Shown: positions 7,619 to 15,694 of the stretch, one piece after another
Layout of the letters: each line of letters starts with the position of its first letter
Position numbering within the stretch: position 1 is the first letter of the stretch
Assembly: GCA_902628305.1 (NCBI GenBank)
Contig: CACOMK010000012.1
Span: 1 to 34,012, forward strand
Direction: 5' to 3'
Length of the DNA: 34,012 nt
From: an uncultured Pelagibacteraceae bacterium
GTDB taxonomy: Bacteria > Pseudomonadota > Alphaproteobacteria > Pelagibacterales > Pelagibacteraceae
Position numbers and translations under genes: made by a program
The notes under the pieces: model-generated
Databases searched by the model: none
The model's input: only the letters and a program-made list of their open reading frames with translations
Told to the model about the DNA's origin: nothing

Positions 7619-8902
7619 TTATTTTCTCCTTATTCGTTTTACTACAGATTGAGCGTGTCCAACCAACCCTTCGTAATTTGCAAGTGTTATAACTGATGGT
7701 CCAAGACTTTCAATACCCTTTTTTGATAAGTTTATATATGAAATTCTTTTATAAAATTCATTTACACTTATACCACTTGAGTATTTTGCAGAACCATTAG
7801 TTGGTAATATATGGTTTGATCCAACATTATAATCAGTCATTGCCATCACTGCATATTTTCCTAAACATATTGATCCCGAATTTTTTATTTTTGAAACTAA
7901 CGATTTATAATTTTTAATATTTAATTCTAAATGCTCTGGTGCAATTTTATTTACAGTGCTTATTATTTTAGTATCTGAAGAAATATACATTAGAATTCCA
8001 TTTTTAATTAAACTTCCTCTTGCAACTGAGGCTCTAGGAATATCTTTTAATTGTTTAGTAATTTCAATTTTTACTTTATCTAGTAAATTTTTATCTTTTG
8101 AAATCAAAATACATTGTGCAAGAATATCATGTTCAGCTTGTCCAATTAAATCACTTGCTATCCACTCAGGATTTGAAAATTTGTCACAAACAATAGTCAC
8201 TTCTGAAGGTCCTGCGGTCATACCTTCTATTCCAACAACACCAAAAACTTCTTTTTTTGCTGCTGCAACATATGCATTTCCTGGACCAACTATTTTATGA
8301 ACTTTTTCAATTTTTTTAGTCCCATACGATACTGCTGCAATAGCAGAAGGGCCCCCAATAGAATAAATTTCTTTAATTTTGCATTTTTTTGCAGCGTATA
8401 ATACTGCTGGGTTTTGTTTTCCTTTATAGCCTGGATTAATCATAACTATTCTCTTAACACCTGCAACAATTGCTGGAATAGCATTCATCAAGACACTCGA
8501 TGGATATGAGGCAGTAGAACCAGGAACATAAATTGCAACTGATTCTAAAGGTACATATTTATATTCGAGTTTATTTTTTAATTTATCTGTATAAGAAATA
8601 TTTTTAAATTTTTGAAGTGAATGAAATTTATAAATTCTATTATAAGCCGTATCAATTGCTTTCTTTACTTTCTTATCTAGTGAATTAATTGATTTTTTTA
8701 TTTGTTTTGAGCTTGGAATAATTATGTTGTTTTGATTAAATCTTTTCTCATATTTCAATAATGCTTTATCCCCATTTTTTTTAACATCTTTAATTATATT
8801 TGATACAGATACAGCGTCTGATTGAATTTTTTTTTTTCTCTGTAAAAGCAAATTCTCTAATAATTTATCAAAATTTCTACTATTACTATTTAATATCTTC
8901 AT
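7619..8902 (-). CDS. hisD: Histidinol dehydrogenase
   Basis: HisD oxidises L-histidinol to histidine in the last two steps of the pathway, using NAD and zinc. The 427-residue length is standard. Signatures include [17 protein letters not shown], the [18 protein letters not shown] stretch, [10 protein letters not shown], and DLIGQAEHD with the zinc-binding Gln-His pair; GLVGHAQSV closes the protein. It lies between DUF2948 and infA on the minus strand, two bases from each, as in other alphaproteobacteria. The hisG/hisZ genes sit about 3 kb further along in the same direction but behind the cspA terminator, so they are probably a separate unit. Confidence 0.96.
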   Translation of the reverse strand: MKILNSNSRNFDKLLENLLLQRKKKIQSDAVSVSNIIKDVKKNGDKALLKYEKRFNQNNIIIPSSKQIKKSINSLDKKVKKAIDTAYNRIYKFHSLQKFKNISYTDKLKNKLEYKYVPLESVAIYVPGSTASYPSSVLMNAIPAIVAGVKRIVMINPGYKGKQNPAVLYAAKKCKIKEIYSIGGPSAIAAVSYGTKKIEKVHKIVGPGNAYVAAAKKEVFGVVGIEGMTAGPSEVTIVCDKFSNPEWIASDLIGQAEHDILAQCILISKDKNLLDKVKIEITKQLKDIPRASVARGSLIKNGILMYISSDTKIISTVNKIAPEHLELNIKNYKSLVSKIKNSGSICLGKYAVMAMTDYNVGSNHILPTNGSAKYSSGISVNEFYKRISYINLSKKGIESLGPSVITLANYEGLVGHAQSVVKRIRRK

Positions 8903-8904
8903 AA

Positions 8905-9297
8905 CTATTTAATTTCACTCTGATCCTCTAATCTTGCTTCAATGGTTTCCGTAGTTAAAGCAATATAAGCATTATTATTAAAAATTAGATTTATTTCATA
9001 AACATTATTATTTTTCAAATAATCTATACCTATTAATTCTAAAACTATTTCTTGATTTGATTGATCTATGTTCTTTGATTTTACTTTATCTACAAAGTCA
9101 AACCTGCATATGCTATTGATTTTTTTATCTTCCTGATCGGTTTCAACCTTAGTTCTTTCAATTGATAATAAAAAAACCTTATTAGATGCAAGATATTTTA
9201 TATCAGCAATTTTAACTTTAGCCCCTGAACTACAGGCTGAAATCATTTGCAAACCTTCATGGTCACTTGCTATAATTTTTGCTAAATATTTATTCAC
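8905..9297 (-). CDS. DUF2948 family protein
   Basis: A 130-residue soluble protein. The pattern of an N-terminal LAKIIASDHEGLQMISACS, a central VFLLSIERT plus ICRFDFVDKVKSKNI, and a C-terminal IALTTETIEARLED matches the alphaproteobacterial DUF2948 family as I recall it. These genes characteristically lie between murA and hisD, exactly the position here. The start is GTG at 9297, overlapping the murA stop by eight bases, and the stop is two bases before hisD, so it is translated in an operon with both. Function unknown. No signal peptide or membrane segment is seen. Confidence 0.8.
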   Translation of the reverse strand: MNKYLAKIIASDHEGLQMISACSSGAKVKIADIKYLASNKVFLLSIERTKVETDQEDKKINSICRFDFVDKVKSKNIDQSNQEIVLELIGIDYLKNNNVYEINLIFNNNAYIALTTETIEARLEDQSEIK

Positions 9298-10555
9298 TTT
9301 TTAATCTTTTAATTTTAACACCTATTTTTTTTAATTTATTTTCAATTTTTTCATAACCTCTATCTAAGTGATAAATTCTGTTAATATATGATTTACCACT
9401 AGAAACTGTAGCTGCTAAAACCAAAGCGACTGAGGCTCTTAAATCACTAGACATTAATTCGGCACCAACGAATTTAGTATTTCCCTCTATCGTAGCAGTA
9501 TTATTCTTAACACTTATTTTTGCTCCAAGTCTTTGCAATTCTGCAACATGCATAAATCTATTTTCAAAAATATTTTCAGTAATTGAACTTTTTCCAACTG
9601 CCTTACACATTAAAACCATTAATTGTGCTTGAAGATCTGTAGGAATACCTGGAAACTCTTTAGTTTTAATACTTTTTATTGATTTTATTTTTTCAGGTCC
9701 TTTAATTGAGATTTTATTTTCACTAGTTTTAATTTTAGCACCAACTTTTTTTAATAGTTTGATTTCCATACCAATAATATTAGGATTTAAATTATTTATT
9801 TGTAAATTACCCTTTGCAAGCGTTGCAGCCACACAAAATGTACCCGCCTCTATTCTATCGGCCATTACAGAATATTTAGTTTCATTTAAAGAATTTACAC
9901 CTATAATTTTACAGACTCTTCCACTCCATTTTATTTTTGCTCCAGCCTTATTTAAAAAGTTTGTAAGATCTTTAATCTCAGGTTCTATCGCACAATTTTT
10001 TAAAACTGTTTTACCTTTCGCTAAACATGCTGCTATTATAGAATTTTCTGTTGCCCCAACACTTATCTTTGGAAAATTTATGGTAGCACCACTAAGTTTT
10101 CCTTTTGATTTTGCTAAAATATATCCATCCCTCAATTCATATTTCATACCAAGTTTTTTTAATGCTGTTAGATGATAATTAACCGGTCTAGCGCCAATTA
10201 AACATCCTCCAGGTAAAGAGGTTTTTGATTTATGGTATTTTGAAATAAGTGGACCTAAAACTAAAATAGAACCTCGCATTGTTTTGACTAAAGAATAACT
10301 GGCAAAGGTTTTCATATTTTTTTTATTTATAATTTTTACTGTTTTTTTATTCCTTGATAGAATTATTTTAGAACCAAGAGACTTTAATAAATTTAACATT
10401 GTATTGATGTCTCGAACTCTTGGTAAATTTTTGATAACTACAGGTTTATCAAATAATAGTGTTGAAGCTAATATTGGTAAAGATGCATTCTTCGAACCTG
10501 AAATTGAGACAATACCCTTGACTTTGCAAGGGCCATTAATGAGAAATTTATCCAT
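9290..10555 (-). CDS. murA: UDP-N-acetylglucosamine 1-carboxyvinyltransferase
   Basis: MurA transfers enolpyruvate from PEP to UDP-GlcNAc, the first committed step of peptidoglycan synthesis. The 421-residue protein has the substrate residues K22-N23 in SGSKNASLPIL, R94 in TMRGSILVLGPL, and the catalytic loop LPGGCLIGARPV with Cys at 118, so it is the Cys type that fosfomycin normally alkylates. The PTDLQAQ and DLRASVALVLAA segments near the C-terminus are also typical of this family. It follows dcd by three bases and overlaps DUF2948 by eight, all in one operon. Confidence 0.96.
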   Translation of the reverse strand: MDKFLINGPCKVKGIVSISGSKNASLPILASTLLFDKPVVIKNLPRVRDINTMLNLLKSLGSKIILSRNKKTVKIINKKNMKTFASYSLVKTMRGSILVLGPLISKYHKSKTSLPGGCLIGARPVNYHLTALKKLGMKYELRDGYILAKSKGKLSGATINFPKISVGATENSIIAACLAKGKTVLKNCAIEPEIKDLTNFLNKAGAKIKWSGRVCKIIGVNSLNETKYSVMADRIEAGTFCVAATLAKGNLQINNLNPNIIGMEIKLLKKVGAKIKTSENKISIKGPEKIKSIKSIKTKEFPGIPTDLQAQLMVLMCKAVGKSSITENIFENRFMHVAELQRLGAKISVKNNTATIEGNTKFVGAELMSSDLRASVALVLAATVSSGKSYINRIYHLDRGYEKIENKLKKIGVKIKRLKSE

Positions 10556-10558
10556 AAA

Positions 10559-11119
10559 TTACTTTTTAATTTTAGCAACTTGAATTGTGGTTTGACCCTG
10601 ATATTTACCGTTCTTTGACTTATAAGTTGTTTCTGGCTGAGTATCTGATTTGAAAAATAAAAATTGTGCTATCCCCTCGTTTGAATAAATTTTTGCAGGA
10701 TTAGGTGTTGTATTACTTAGCTCAATTACAATATTGCCCTCAAATTCATTTTCAATTGGAGTAACATTACAAATAATTCCTGTCCTTGCATAAGTACTTT
10801 TTCCAACGCAAATACATAAAACGTCTTTTGGTATTCTAAAATATTCCACTGTTTTAGCTAAAACAAATGAATTTGGTGGGATAATACAGTACGGTCCTTT
10901 TCGTTCTATAAAGTTTTCATCAGAAAAATTCTTTGGATCAACTAAAGAACTATTAACATTTGTAAAAATTCTATATTCATCAGATATTCTTACATCATAC
11001 CCCATGCTACTTAATCCATAAGAAATTTTTCCTTCCGAAACCTGATGATCCAAAAATGGCTCTATCATATTGTACTCTTTGCACATTTTTTTAATCCAAG
11101 AATCAGGTTGAATTGACAT
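10559..11119 (-). CDS. dcd: dCTP deaminase
   Basis: Dcd deaminates dCTP to dUTP, feeding dTMP synthesis. The 186-residue length and the trimeric dUTPase-like fold signatures fit: [15 protein letters not shown] (about 32-46), [11 protein letters not shown], and [22 protein letters not shown] with the catalytic Glu, then [14 protein letters not shown]. The final GKYQGQTT is the usual nucleotide-binding tail. Its start at 11119 shares one base with the stop of the 33-residue ORF upstream (TAATG), so translation is probably coupled. A bifunctional deaminase/dUTPase is possible, but the sequence resembles the monofunctional proteobacterial type. Confidence 0.93.
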   Translation of the reverse strand: MSIQPDSWIKKMCKEYNMIEPFLDHQVSEGKISYGLSSMGYDVRISDEYRIFTNVNSSLVDPKNFSDENFIERKGPYCIIPPNSFVLAKTVEYFRIPKDVLCICVGKSTYARTGIICNVTPIENEFEGNIVIELSNTTPNPAKIYSNEGIAQFLFFKSDTQPETTYKSKNGKYQGQTTIQVAKIKK

Positions 11120-11220
11120 TATTTATTTTTCTTTTTATTTTTTTTTTGGAAAACTTTTCTTTTTTTCAAATTTTTTCTAAGCGCCAAGCTTAAACGCTCA
11201 TTTTTGTCTTTTGAATTCAT
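11119..11220 (-). CDS. 33-residue basic micro-protein, coupled to dcd
   Basis: An ATG at 11220 opens 33 codons ending at a TAA that shares its last base with the dcd ATG. The product starts [22 protein letters not shown] and is then almost all Lys and Asn. The core E-R-L-S-x-A-L-R-x-N-L-K-x-R-K resembles very small alphaproteobacterial proteins that I recall as unnamed hypotheticals; this is memory, not a search. Its ATG overlaps the stop of the preceding gene as ATGA. The double overlap strongly supports expression. The positive charge suggests nucleic-acid or ribosome binding, but function is unknown. Confidence 0.68.
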   Translation of the reverse strand: MNSKDKNERLSLALRKNLKKRKVFQKKNKKKNK

Positions 11221-11417
11221 TCTTTATTTGGGTTGGTCAGAAAATCTAAAGAAATTGGTTTGTTAGGATCTAATGCAGGTGATTTTTTCTCCTCTTTTTT
11301 TGGACCTTCTTTAGCTAGACGTTTAGCTTTTTTTTCAGCAAGCTTTTTTTCTCTTTTAGCTTGCTTTTCCATAAGCTTATTACCTTTGGTTGATTTGTAA
11401 TCGTAGTGAATTCCCAT
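11217..11417 (-). CDS. 66-residue Lys-rich hypothetical protein
   Basis: The protein begins MGIHYDYKSTKGNKLMEKQ, has a Lys/Glu/Ala-rich helix (about residues 17-47, probably coiled coil) and ends with a Pro/Asp-containing tail PISLDFLTNP. An AGGAAA site lies just upstream of the ATG at 11417. Its stop overlaps the start of the 33-residue ORF, which in turn overlaps dcd, making it the first gene of the dcd-murA operon. I do not recognise a family. The distinct N-terminal and C-terminal segments around a charged helix suggest an adaptor or nucleic-acid-associated peptide; that is only an inference. Confidence 0.7.
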   Translation of the reverse strand: MGIHYDYKSTKGNKLMEKQAKREKKLAEKKAKRLAKEGPKKEEKKSPALDPNKPISLDFLTNPNKE

Positions 11418-11517
11418 AACATTTTCCTAAAATAGATATAAATCATATTACTCAAAAAATTAAGGCAATAATTTGAAAAAAATGCTTTATTATCAATAAA
11501 ATACAATTTGTTTCTAA

Positions 11518-11591
11518 GCTCCTGTAGTTAAATGGTATAACAAGTCATTGGTAATGACTAATTCCCTGGTCAGTACAGGGTGGGAGCACCA
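11518..11591 (+). tRNA. tRNA-Thr (anticodon GGT)
   Basis: A 74-base cloverleaf with encoded CCA: acceptor GCTCCTG/TGGGAGC (including G-U pairs), D arm GTTA-AATGGTA-TAAC, anticodon stem AGTCA/TGACT with loop TTGGTAA, T stem CCCTG/CAGGG. The T-loop reads GTCAGTA, departing from the consensus TTCRANN at positions 54 and 58. All stems pair, so it is probably functional. The last base directly touches the convergent membrane-protein stop at 11592. Confidence 0.88.
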
Positions 11592-12314
11592 CTAATTTCT
11601 ATAAAAAAACTTTCTCAAAAATATTGTTACCAGAATCAAAATAAAAAAAGCTGTGATAGGGATATATATGTCAGATGAAAATATTATATCAGTTATTCCT
11701 GGAACTTCAGCATTTTGATCTATAATTTTTTCTAATCCACTCCCAATAGAAACTGCTAAAAATATTTGAGGAATTATTCCAATAAGTGTAGCAAAGAAAA
11801 AATTTATAACTTTTACATTAAACAAGGCTGGTAACAGACAGCTAAGTTGCCAAGGTATACCACCTATAAATCGATATATTAATAAATAAATAAATTCAGA
11901 TTTTTTAAATTTTATTTCTAAGTTTTGAAACTTATTTAAAAACTTTTCTCTAATGAGCTGTTTTAAAAAATAATTTCCAAACACATACAAAAATGTGGCA
12001 CCAATACTTAAGCCTAAAACAACAACAAGAGTTCCTATCCATTTTCCTAATATAAAACCACCCATTAGAGCGACTGGAGATCCAAATCCTAAAAAAGGGA
12101 AAACCCAAAGAATAGTTAATGTTAAAAAAATAATAGATATTAAAAATAAGTTAGATTTTTTAAGTTCAAAAAAATAAGATTGGTTATTTCTAAGAAAATC
12201 ATAGGAAGTAATTTCTGAGAGACTAAACTTAGAAAAAAAGAAATACAAAAATAGACAAACAATTAATAAATAAGACAAACCTATAAATAATTTAATTTTT
12301 TTTATATTTTCCAT
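11592..12314 (-). CDS. TVP38/TMEM64 (VTT domain) membrane protein
   Basis: A 240-residue integral membrane protein with hydrophobic segments at about residues 7-28, 53-75, 77-112, 141-185 and 213-233. The VTT-domain signature is clear: FGSPVALMGGFILGKWIGT, then GATFLYVFGNYF, and after a charged loop the YRFIGGIPWQLSCLLPALFNV segment. This family (related to DedA proteins) sits in the inner membrane; relatives act as lipid scramblases or flippases, but the substrate here is not deducible. It is convergent with tRNA-Thr without a spacer and divergent from rpmH by 97 bases. Confidence 0.85.
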   Translation of the reverse strand: MENIKKIKLFIGLSYLLIVCLFLYFFFSKFSLSEITSYDFLRNNQSYFFELKKSNLFLISIIFLTLTILWVFPFLGFGSPVALMGGFILGKWIGTLVVVLGLSIGATFLYVFGNYFLKQLIREKFLNKFQNLEIKFKKSEFIYLLIYRFIGGIPWQLSCLLPALFNVKVINFFFATLIGIIPQIFLAVSIGSGLEKIIDQNAEVPGITDIIFSSDIYIPITAFFILILVTIFLRKFFYRN

Positions 12315-12346
12315 GATTCTACTTATTTTAATGCTTAATCTTCTAT

Positions 12347-12374
12347 TTGCTATTTTAATTATTACTAATATAAA
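12347..12374 (+). promoter_or_regulatory. Candidate promoter of the rpmH operon
   Basis: TTGCTA (12347-12352) and TATAAA (12369-12374) are separated by 16 bases and resemble -35 and -10 boxes. Transcription would begin near 12381, about 30 bases before rpmH. This lies in the 97-base divergent gap where a promoter is required. AT-rich background makes the match only suggestive. Confidence 0.4.
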
Positions 12375-12411
12375 GAGGCAAAAATTATAAAAAACTATAT
12401 CAAATCTAATT

Positions 12412-12552
12412 ATGAAAAGAACTTATCAACCCTCAAATAAAAAAAGAGCTAGAAAACACGGCTTCCGTTCAAAAATGAAGACTAAAGGTGGAAAAAAACT
12501 TTTAGCTAGAAGAAGGGCAAGAGGAAGAAAATCACTAACTGTTTCTGTATAG
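12412..12552 (+). CDS. rpmH: 50S ribosomal protein L34
   Basis: A 46-residue, highly basic protein starting [18 protein letters not shown], followed by [20 protein letters not shown] and a short tail. This is unmistakably L34 of the large ribosomal subunit; the usual length is 44-46 residues. No clear Shine-Dalgarno precedes the ATG. It is the first gene of the classic rpmH-rnpA-yidD-yidC cluster, four bases before rnpA. Confidence 0.98.
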   Translation: MKRTYQPSNKKRARKHGFRSKMKTKGGKKLLARRRARGRKSLTVSV

Positions 12553-12556
12553 AATA

Positions 12557-12898
12557 ATGAAAAGCAAAATACTTGCTCTTTCAAAAAATGAGGAATTTAA
12601 AAATCTAATTAAGCAAAAAAAAATTACAAATAAATACGTAAGTATTTTTTTTGGAAAATTACAAAATAAAGATAAAAAAAGATTAAATATTAGTTTTGTA
12701 ACTAAAAAAAAAATTGGTAACGCAGTTAAGAGAAATAAAATTAAAAGAAGATTAAGAAATATTATGAATGAAGCTACTAAAAAAATTAAGATAAACTTTG
12801 ATTATTCATTTCTTGTTATCGCTAAGTCTTCTATGCTAAATAATGAATACAAAATTATAAAAGAAACACTTTTTCAGGATTTTAAAAAAATAAGATAA
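12557..12898 (+). CDS. rnpA: Ribonuclease P protein component
   Basis: RnpA is the protein subunit that helps the RNase P RNA cut 5' leaders from pre-tRNAs. The 113-residue product contains the family signature around [18 protein letters not shown] (about residues 53-70), the RNR-type RNA-binding motif, and ISFVTKKK ahead of it. The sequence is very Lys-rich, as expected in this genome. It follows rpmH by four bases, and its stop shares one base with the yidD start. Confidence 0.95.
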   Translation: MKSKILALSKNEEFKNLIKQKKITNKYVSIFFGKLQNKDKKRLNISFVTKKKIGNAVKRNKIKRRLRNIMNEATKKIKINFDYSFLVIAKSSMLNNEYKIIKETLFQDFKKIR

Positions 12899-13149
12899 TG
12901 AATATATTTACTTTAATTTTAATTAAATTTATCAAGGCCTATAAATATTTGATTAGTCCATTATTGGGTCATTCTTGTAGATATCTACCGACATGTTCTG
13001 AGTACAGCATAGATGCTTTAAAAGAATATGGTTTATTTAAAGGTTTAATAATGAGTATAAAAAGAATTTTTTCCTGTCATCCAATAAAATTTTTAGGGGG
13101 TGGCGAAGGGTTTGATCCAGTTAAAAAACAAATAAAGGATAATAAATAA
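12898..13149 (+). CDS. yidD: Membrane protein insertion efficiency factor YidD
   Basis: An 83-residue protein with the conserved hydrophobic N-terminal helix ([19 protein letters not shown]), the Cys-containing core [20 protein letters not shown] and the later SCHP plus GGGEGFDPV. YidD helps insertion of membrane proteins together with YidC. The start and stop each share one base with the neighbouring rnpA and yidC genes (TAATG), so the three are translated together. Confidence 0.96.
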   Translation: MNIFTLILIKFIKAYKYLISPLLGHSCRYLPTCSEYSIDALKEYGLFKGLIMSIKRIFSCHPIKFLGGGEGFDPVKKQIKDNK

Positions 13150-14828
13150 TGGAAACTCGAAATATAATTGCTGCCATAAGTTTATCGGCCGCAGTGATCA
13201 TATTATATTCACTATTTTTTGCACCACCTCCTTTAACAAAAGAAAATTTAGCTGAAAAAACAAAAACTGAAGAGAATTCAGACGCTCCTAGTCTTGATCA
13301 AAAAGAAAATGTAGCTGAAATTTCAAGAGAAGAGGCATTGCAACAAAGTGAAAGAATTCAATTTGAAAATCAAAGTATTGTTGGATCTATCTCACTAAAA
13401 GGAGCTGCAATAGATGATTTAACTTTCAAGGAATATAATGTGAGTTTAGAAAGCAATGAAAAAGTAAAATTTCTCACGCCACGAAGCTCTAAAGAAGGTT
13501 ATATAATTGAAAGTGGTTTTATAACCAACGATAAAAATATTGATATTCCAAATGCAAATTCAATTTGGTCAGTTAAAGGAAATAATAAATTAACAGATCA
13601 ATCTCCTATAAGACTAAGTTGGACAAATGATCAAGGAATAACTTTTGAAAAAGAAATTGCTTTAGATGACAAGTTTTTATTCACAATAAAACAAAGAATT
13701 ATAAATTCTACTGATAAAAACTATGACTTCTATTCATATGGACAAATTATAAGAAATCAAATCCCACAAGGTTTAACCGATTTTTACATCCTTCATGAGG
13801 GCCCTATCGCTACATTGGATGAAGAATTAATTGAAGAAGATTATGACGATATTGAAGAGAAAAAATTTTCAAGAGCTGCTCAAAAAGGATGGTTGGGAAT
13901 AGGGGATAAATATTACATATCAACTCTTATTCCACCAAGAGATAAAGAGTTTAAAACTACTATGGATTACAAGAACAAATACAGAATAAACTTTGTTACT
14001 ACTGAACCACTTGAGTTAACTGGTAATTCTTCTATTGAAGAAAACTTACAAGTAATAGTGGCTGCAAAAAGAGTTGATGTAATTGATGGATATGCAGAAT
14101 CTTTAAAAATAGATAAATTTGATCTAACAATTGATTGGGGATTTTTATACTTTTTAACACGTCCTTTATTCACAGCATTAGAATACTTCTTTAAAATATT
14201 TGGCAATTATGGATTAGCAATTATTGCTGTTACTATTTGTATTCGTTTAGCATTTTTTCCACTTGCAAATTTTTCATTCAGAAGCATGGCTAAGATGAAA
14301 GCACTTCAACCTGAAATGACTAGACTTAAAGAGGTACATAAAGACGACAAAATGAAATTACAACAAGCAATGATGGCTCTTTATAAGAAGGAGAAAGTAA
14401 ACCCAATGTCTGGATGCTTACCAATTCTGATTCAAATACCTGTATTTTTTGCTCTATATAAAGTTTTATTTGTAACTATAGAAATGCGACACATGCCTTT
14501 TTATGGTTGGATCCAAGACTTAAGTGCTAAAGACCCTACTTCTATATTTAATTTATTTGGATTATTTCCATATGATGTCCCATCTTTCCTTGTTATTGGG
14601 GCATGGCCTGTTGCAATGGGGGTATCAATGTGGGTACAGCAGAAGCTAAATCCAGCTCCAACAGATCCTATGCAAGCAAAAATATTTATGTTCTTCCCTT
14701 TATTTTTAACGGTAATTCTTGCACCATTCCCAAGTGGTTTAGTAATTTATTGGACAGTCAATAATATTTTAACGATGGCGCAGCAAGTTGTAATAATGAA
14801 GCGTACAACAGTTAAAACTATAACCTAA
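13149..14828 (+). CDS. yidC: Membrane protein insertase YidC
   Basis: YidC inserts proteins into the inner membrane, alone or with the Sec translocon. The 559-residue protein has the Gram-negative layout: one N-terminal membrane segment (about residues 7-25), an acidic linker, a large periplasmic beta domain (about 60-330), and five C-terminal spans from about 340 on. The insertase core is clear: LANFSFRSMAKMKALQPEM with the conserved Arg, YKKEKVNPMSGCLPILIQIP and LVIYWTVNNILTMAQQ. It starts one base into the yidD stop. In many alphaproteobacteria engB follows; here argB follows after 17 bases. Confidence 0.97.
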   Translation: METRNIIAAISLSAAVIILYSLFFAPPPLTKENLAEKTKTEENSDAPSLDQKENVAEISREEALQQSERIQFENQSIVGSISLKGAAIDDLTFKEYNVSLESNEKVKFLTPRSSKEGYIIESGFITNDKNIDIPNANSIWSVKGNNKLTDQSPIRLSWTNDQGITFEKEIALDDKFLFTIKQRIINSTDKNYDFYSYGQIIRNQIPQGLTDFYILHEGPIATLDEELIEEDYDDIEEKKFSRAAQKGWLGIGDKYYISTLIPPRDKEFKTTMDYKNKYRINFVTTEPLELTGNSSIEENLQVIVAAKRVDVIDGYAESLKIDKFDLTIDWGFLYFLTRPLFTALEYFFKIFGNYGLAIIAVTICIRLAFFPLANFSFRSMAKMKALQPEMTRLKEVHKDDKMKLQQAMMALYKKEKVNPMSGCLPILIQIPVFFALYKVLFVTIEMRHMPFYGWIQDLSAKDPTSIFNLFGLFPYDVPSFLVIGAWPVAMGVSMWVQQKLNPAPTDPMQAKIFMFFPLFLTVILAPFPSGLVIYWTVNNILTMAQQVVIMKRTTVKTIT

Positions 14829-14845
14829 TAATTTAAAAATAATAA

Positions 14846-15694
14846 ATGGACCTTGAAAAGATATTACCTAAAGACGGGCCACCAATAAGTGAAGTAAATA
14901 AATATGTTGAAAAATACAAAAACGATTTAATAGTAATTAAATATGGTGGAAACGTTTTAATTGATAGAAACGTATTTAAAAATTTTATATTTGATCTTAG
15001 TGTTTTAAATAAATTGGGCCTTGCAACTGTGGTAATTCATGGTGGTGGACCTAGAATTAAAAGAGAACTAGAAAAATCAAATATTCAATCAAAATTTATA
15101 AGAGGACTAAGAGTGACTGATAAAAATATTATTAATATTGTTGAATCTGTTTTGATTGATTTTAATGATGACATTGTTACTTCTTTAAAAGAAAAAGGAA
15201 CAGAAGCGATTTCTATTCACACAAAAAATAATAATATTATAAAAACTATACCAGAAGCAGAAGAACTAGGATTTGTAGGAATACCAAATGAGATTAATAA
15301 TGAACAAATACTAAATATAATTAATCAAAATAAAATTCCTATAATTTCACCATTGGGATTAGGTATAGAGAACCAAACTTACAATATTAATGGAGATACA
15401 GCTGCTACGGCAATAGCAAAATCTTTAAAATCTAGAAGACTACTGTTAATGACTAATGTAGATGGTGTTCTAGACAAAAATAAAAAATTAATAGAAGAAA
15501 TTTCTTCATCCGAAGTTTTAGAAATGATTAAAGATGAAACTATTACAGAAGGTATGATACCTAAAATAAATGCTTGTTTAGATGCAGTTAATAATGGTGT
15601 TACTGCAGTGGGTATAATTAATGGTACGAAACCACATTCATGTTTATGGGAAATCTTCTCTGACAAAGGATCAGGAACGTTAATAAGACAATGA
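14846..15694 (+). CDS. argB: Acetylglutamate kinase
   Basis: ArgB phosphorylates N-acetylglutamate in the second step of arginine synthesis. The 282-residue protein shows IVIKYGGNVL (about 31-40), VVIHGGGPRIKREL, and later NINGDTAATAIAKSL and LLLMTNVDGVLD, which bind ATP and acetylglutamate, then EGMIPKINACLDAV. An N-terminal helix of about 25 residues before the kinase fold is present; in this family such a helix goes with arginine-inhibited hexamers, so feedback control is likely. It overlaps the following HAD gene by four bases (ATGA). Confidence 0.95.
   Translation: MDLEKILPKDGPPISEVNKYVEKYKNDLIVIKYGGNVLIDRNVFKNFIFDLSVLNKLGLATVVIHGGGPRIKRELEKSNIQSKFIRGLRVTDKNIINIVESVLIDFNDDIVTSLKEKGTEAISIHTKNNNIIKTIPEAEELGFVGIPNEINNEQILNIINQNKIPIISPLGLGIENQTYNINGDTAATAIAKSLKSRRLLLMTNVDGVLDKNKKLIEEISSSEVLEMIKDETITEGMIPKINACLDAVNNGVTAVGIINGTKPHSCLWEIFSDKGSGTLIRQ

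Noticed and set aside
7956..8300. 114-codon plus-strand ORF opposite hisD
   Set aside because: Fully antisense to conserved hisD segments, no ribosome site or family feature.
9759..10175. 138-codon plus-strand ORF opposite murA
   Set aside because: Lies wholly inside murA on the other strand and has no recognisable motif; a typical shadow frame.
11315..11506. 63-codon minus-strand ORF overlapping the 66-residue protein in another frame
   Set aside because: The overlapping frame has the ribosome site and the coupled overlaps; this one has neither and shows only a hydrophobic/Lys mix typical of AT-rich DNA.
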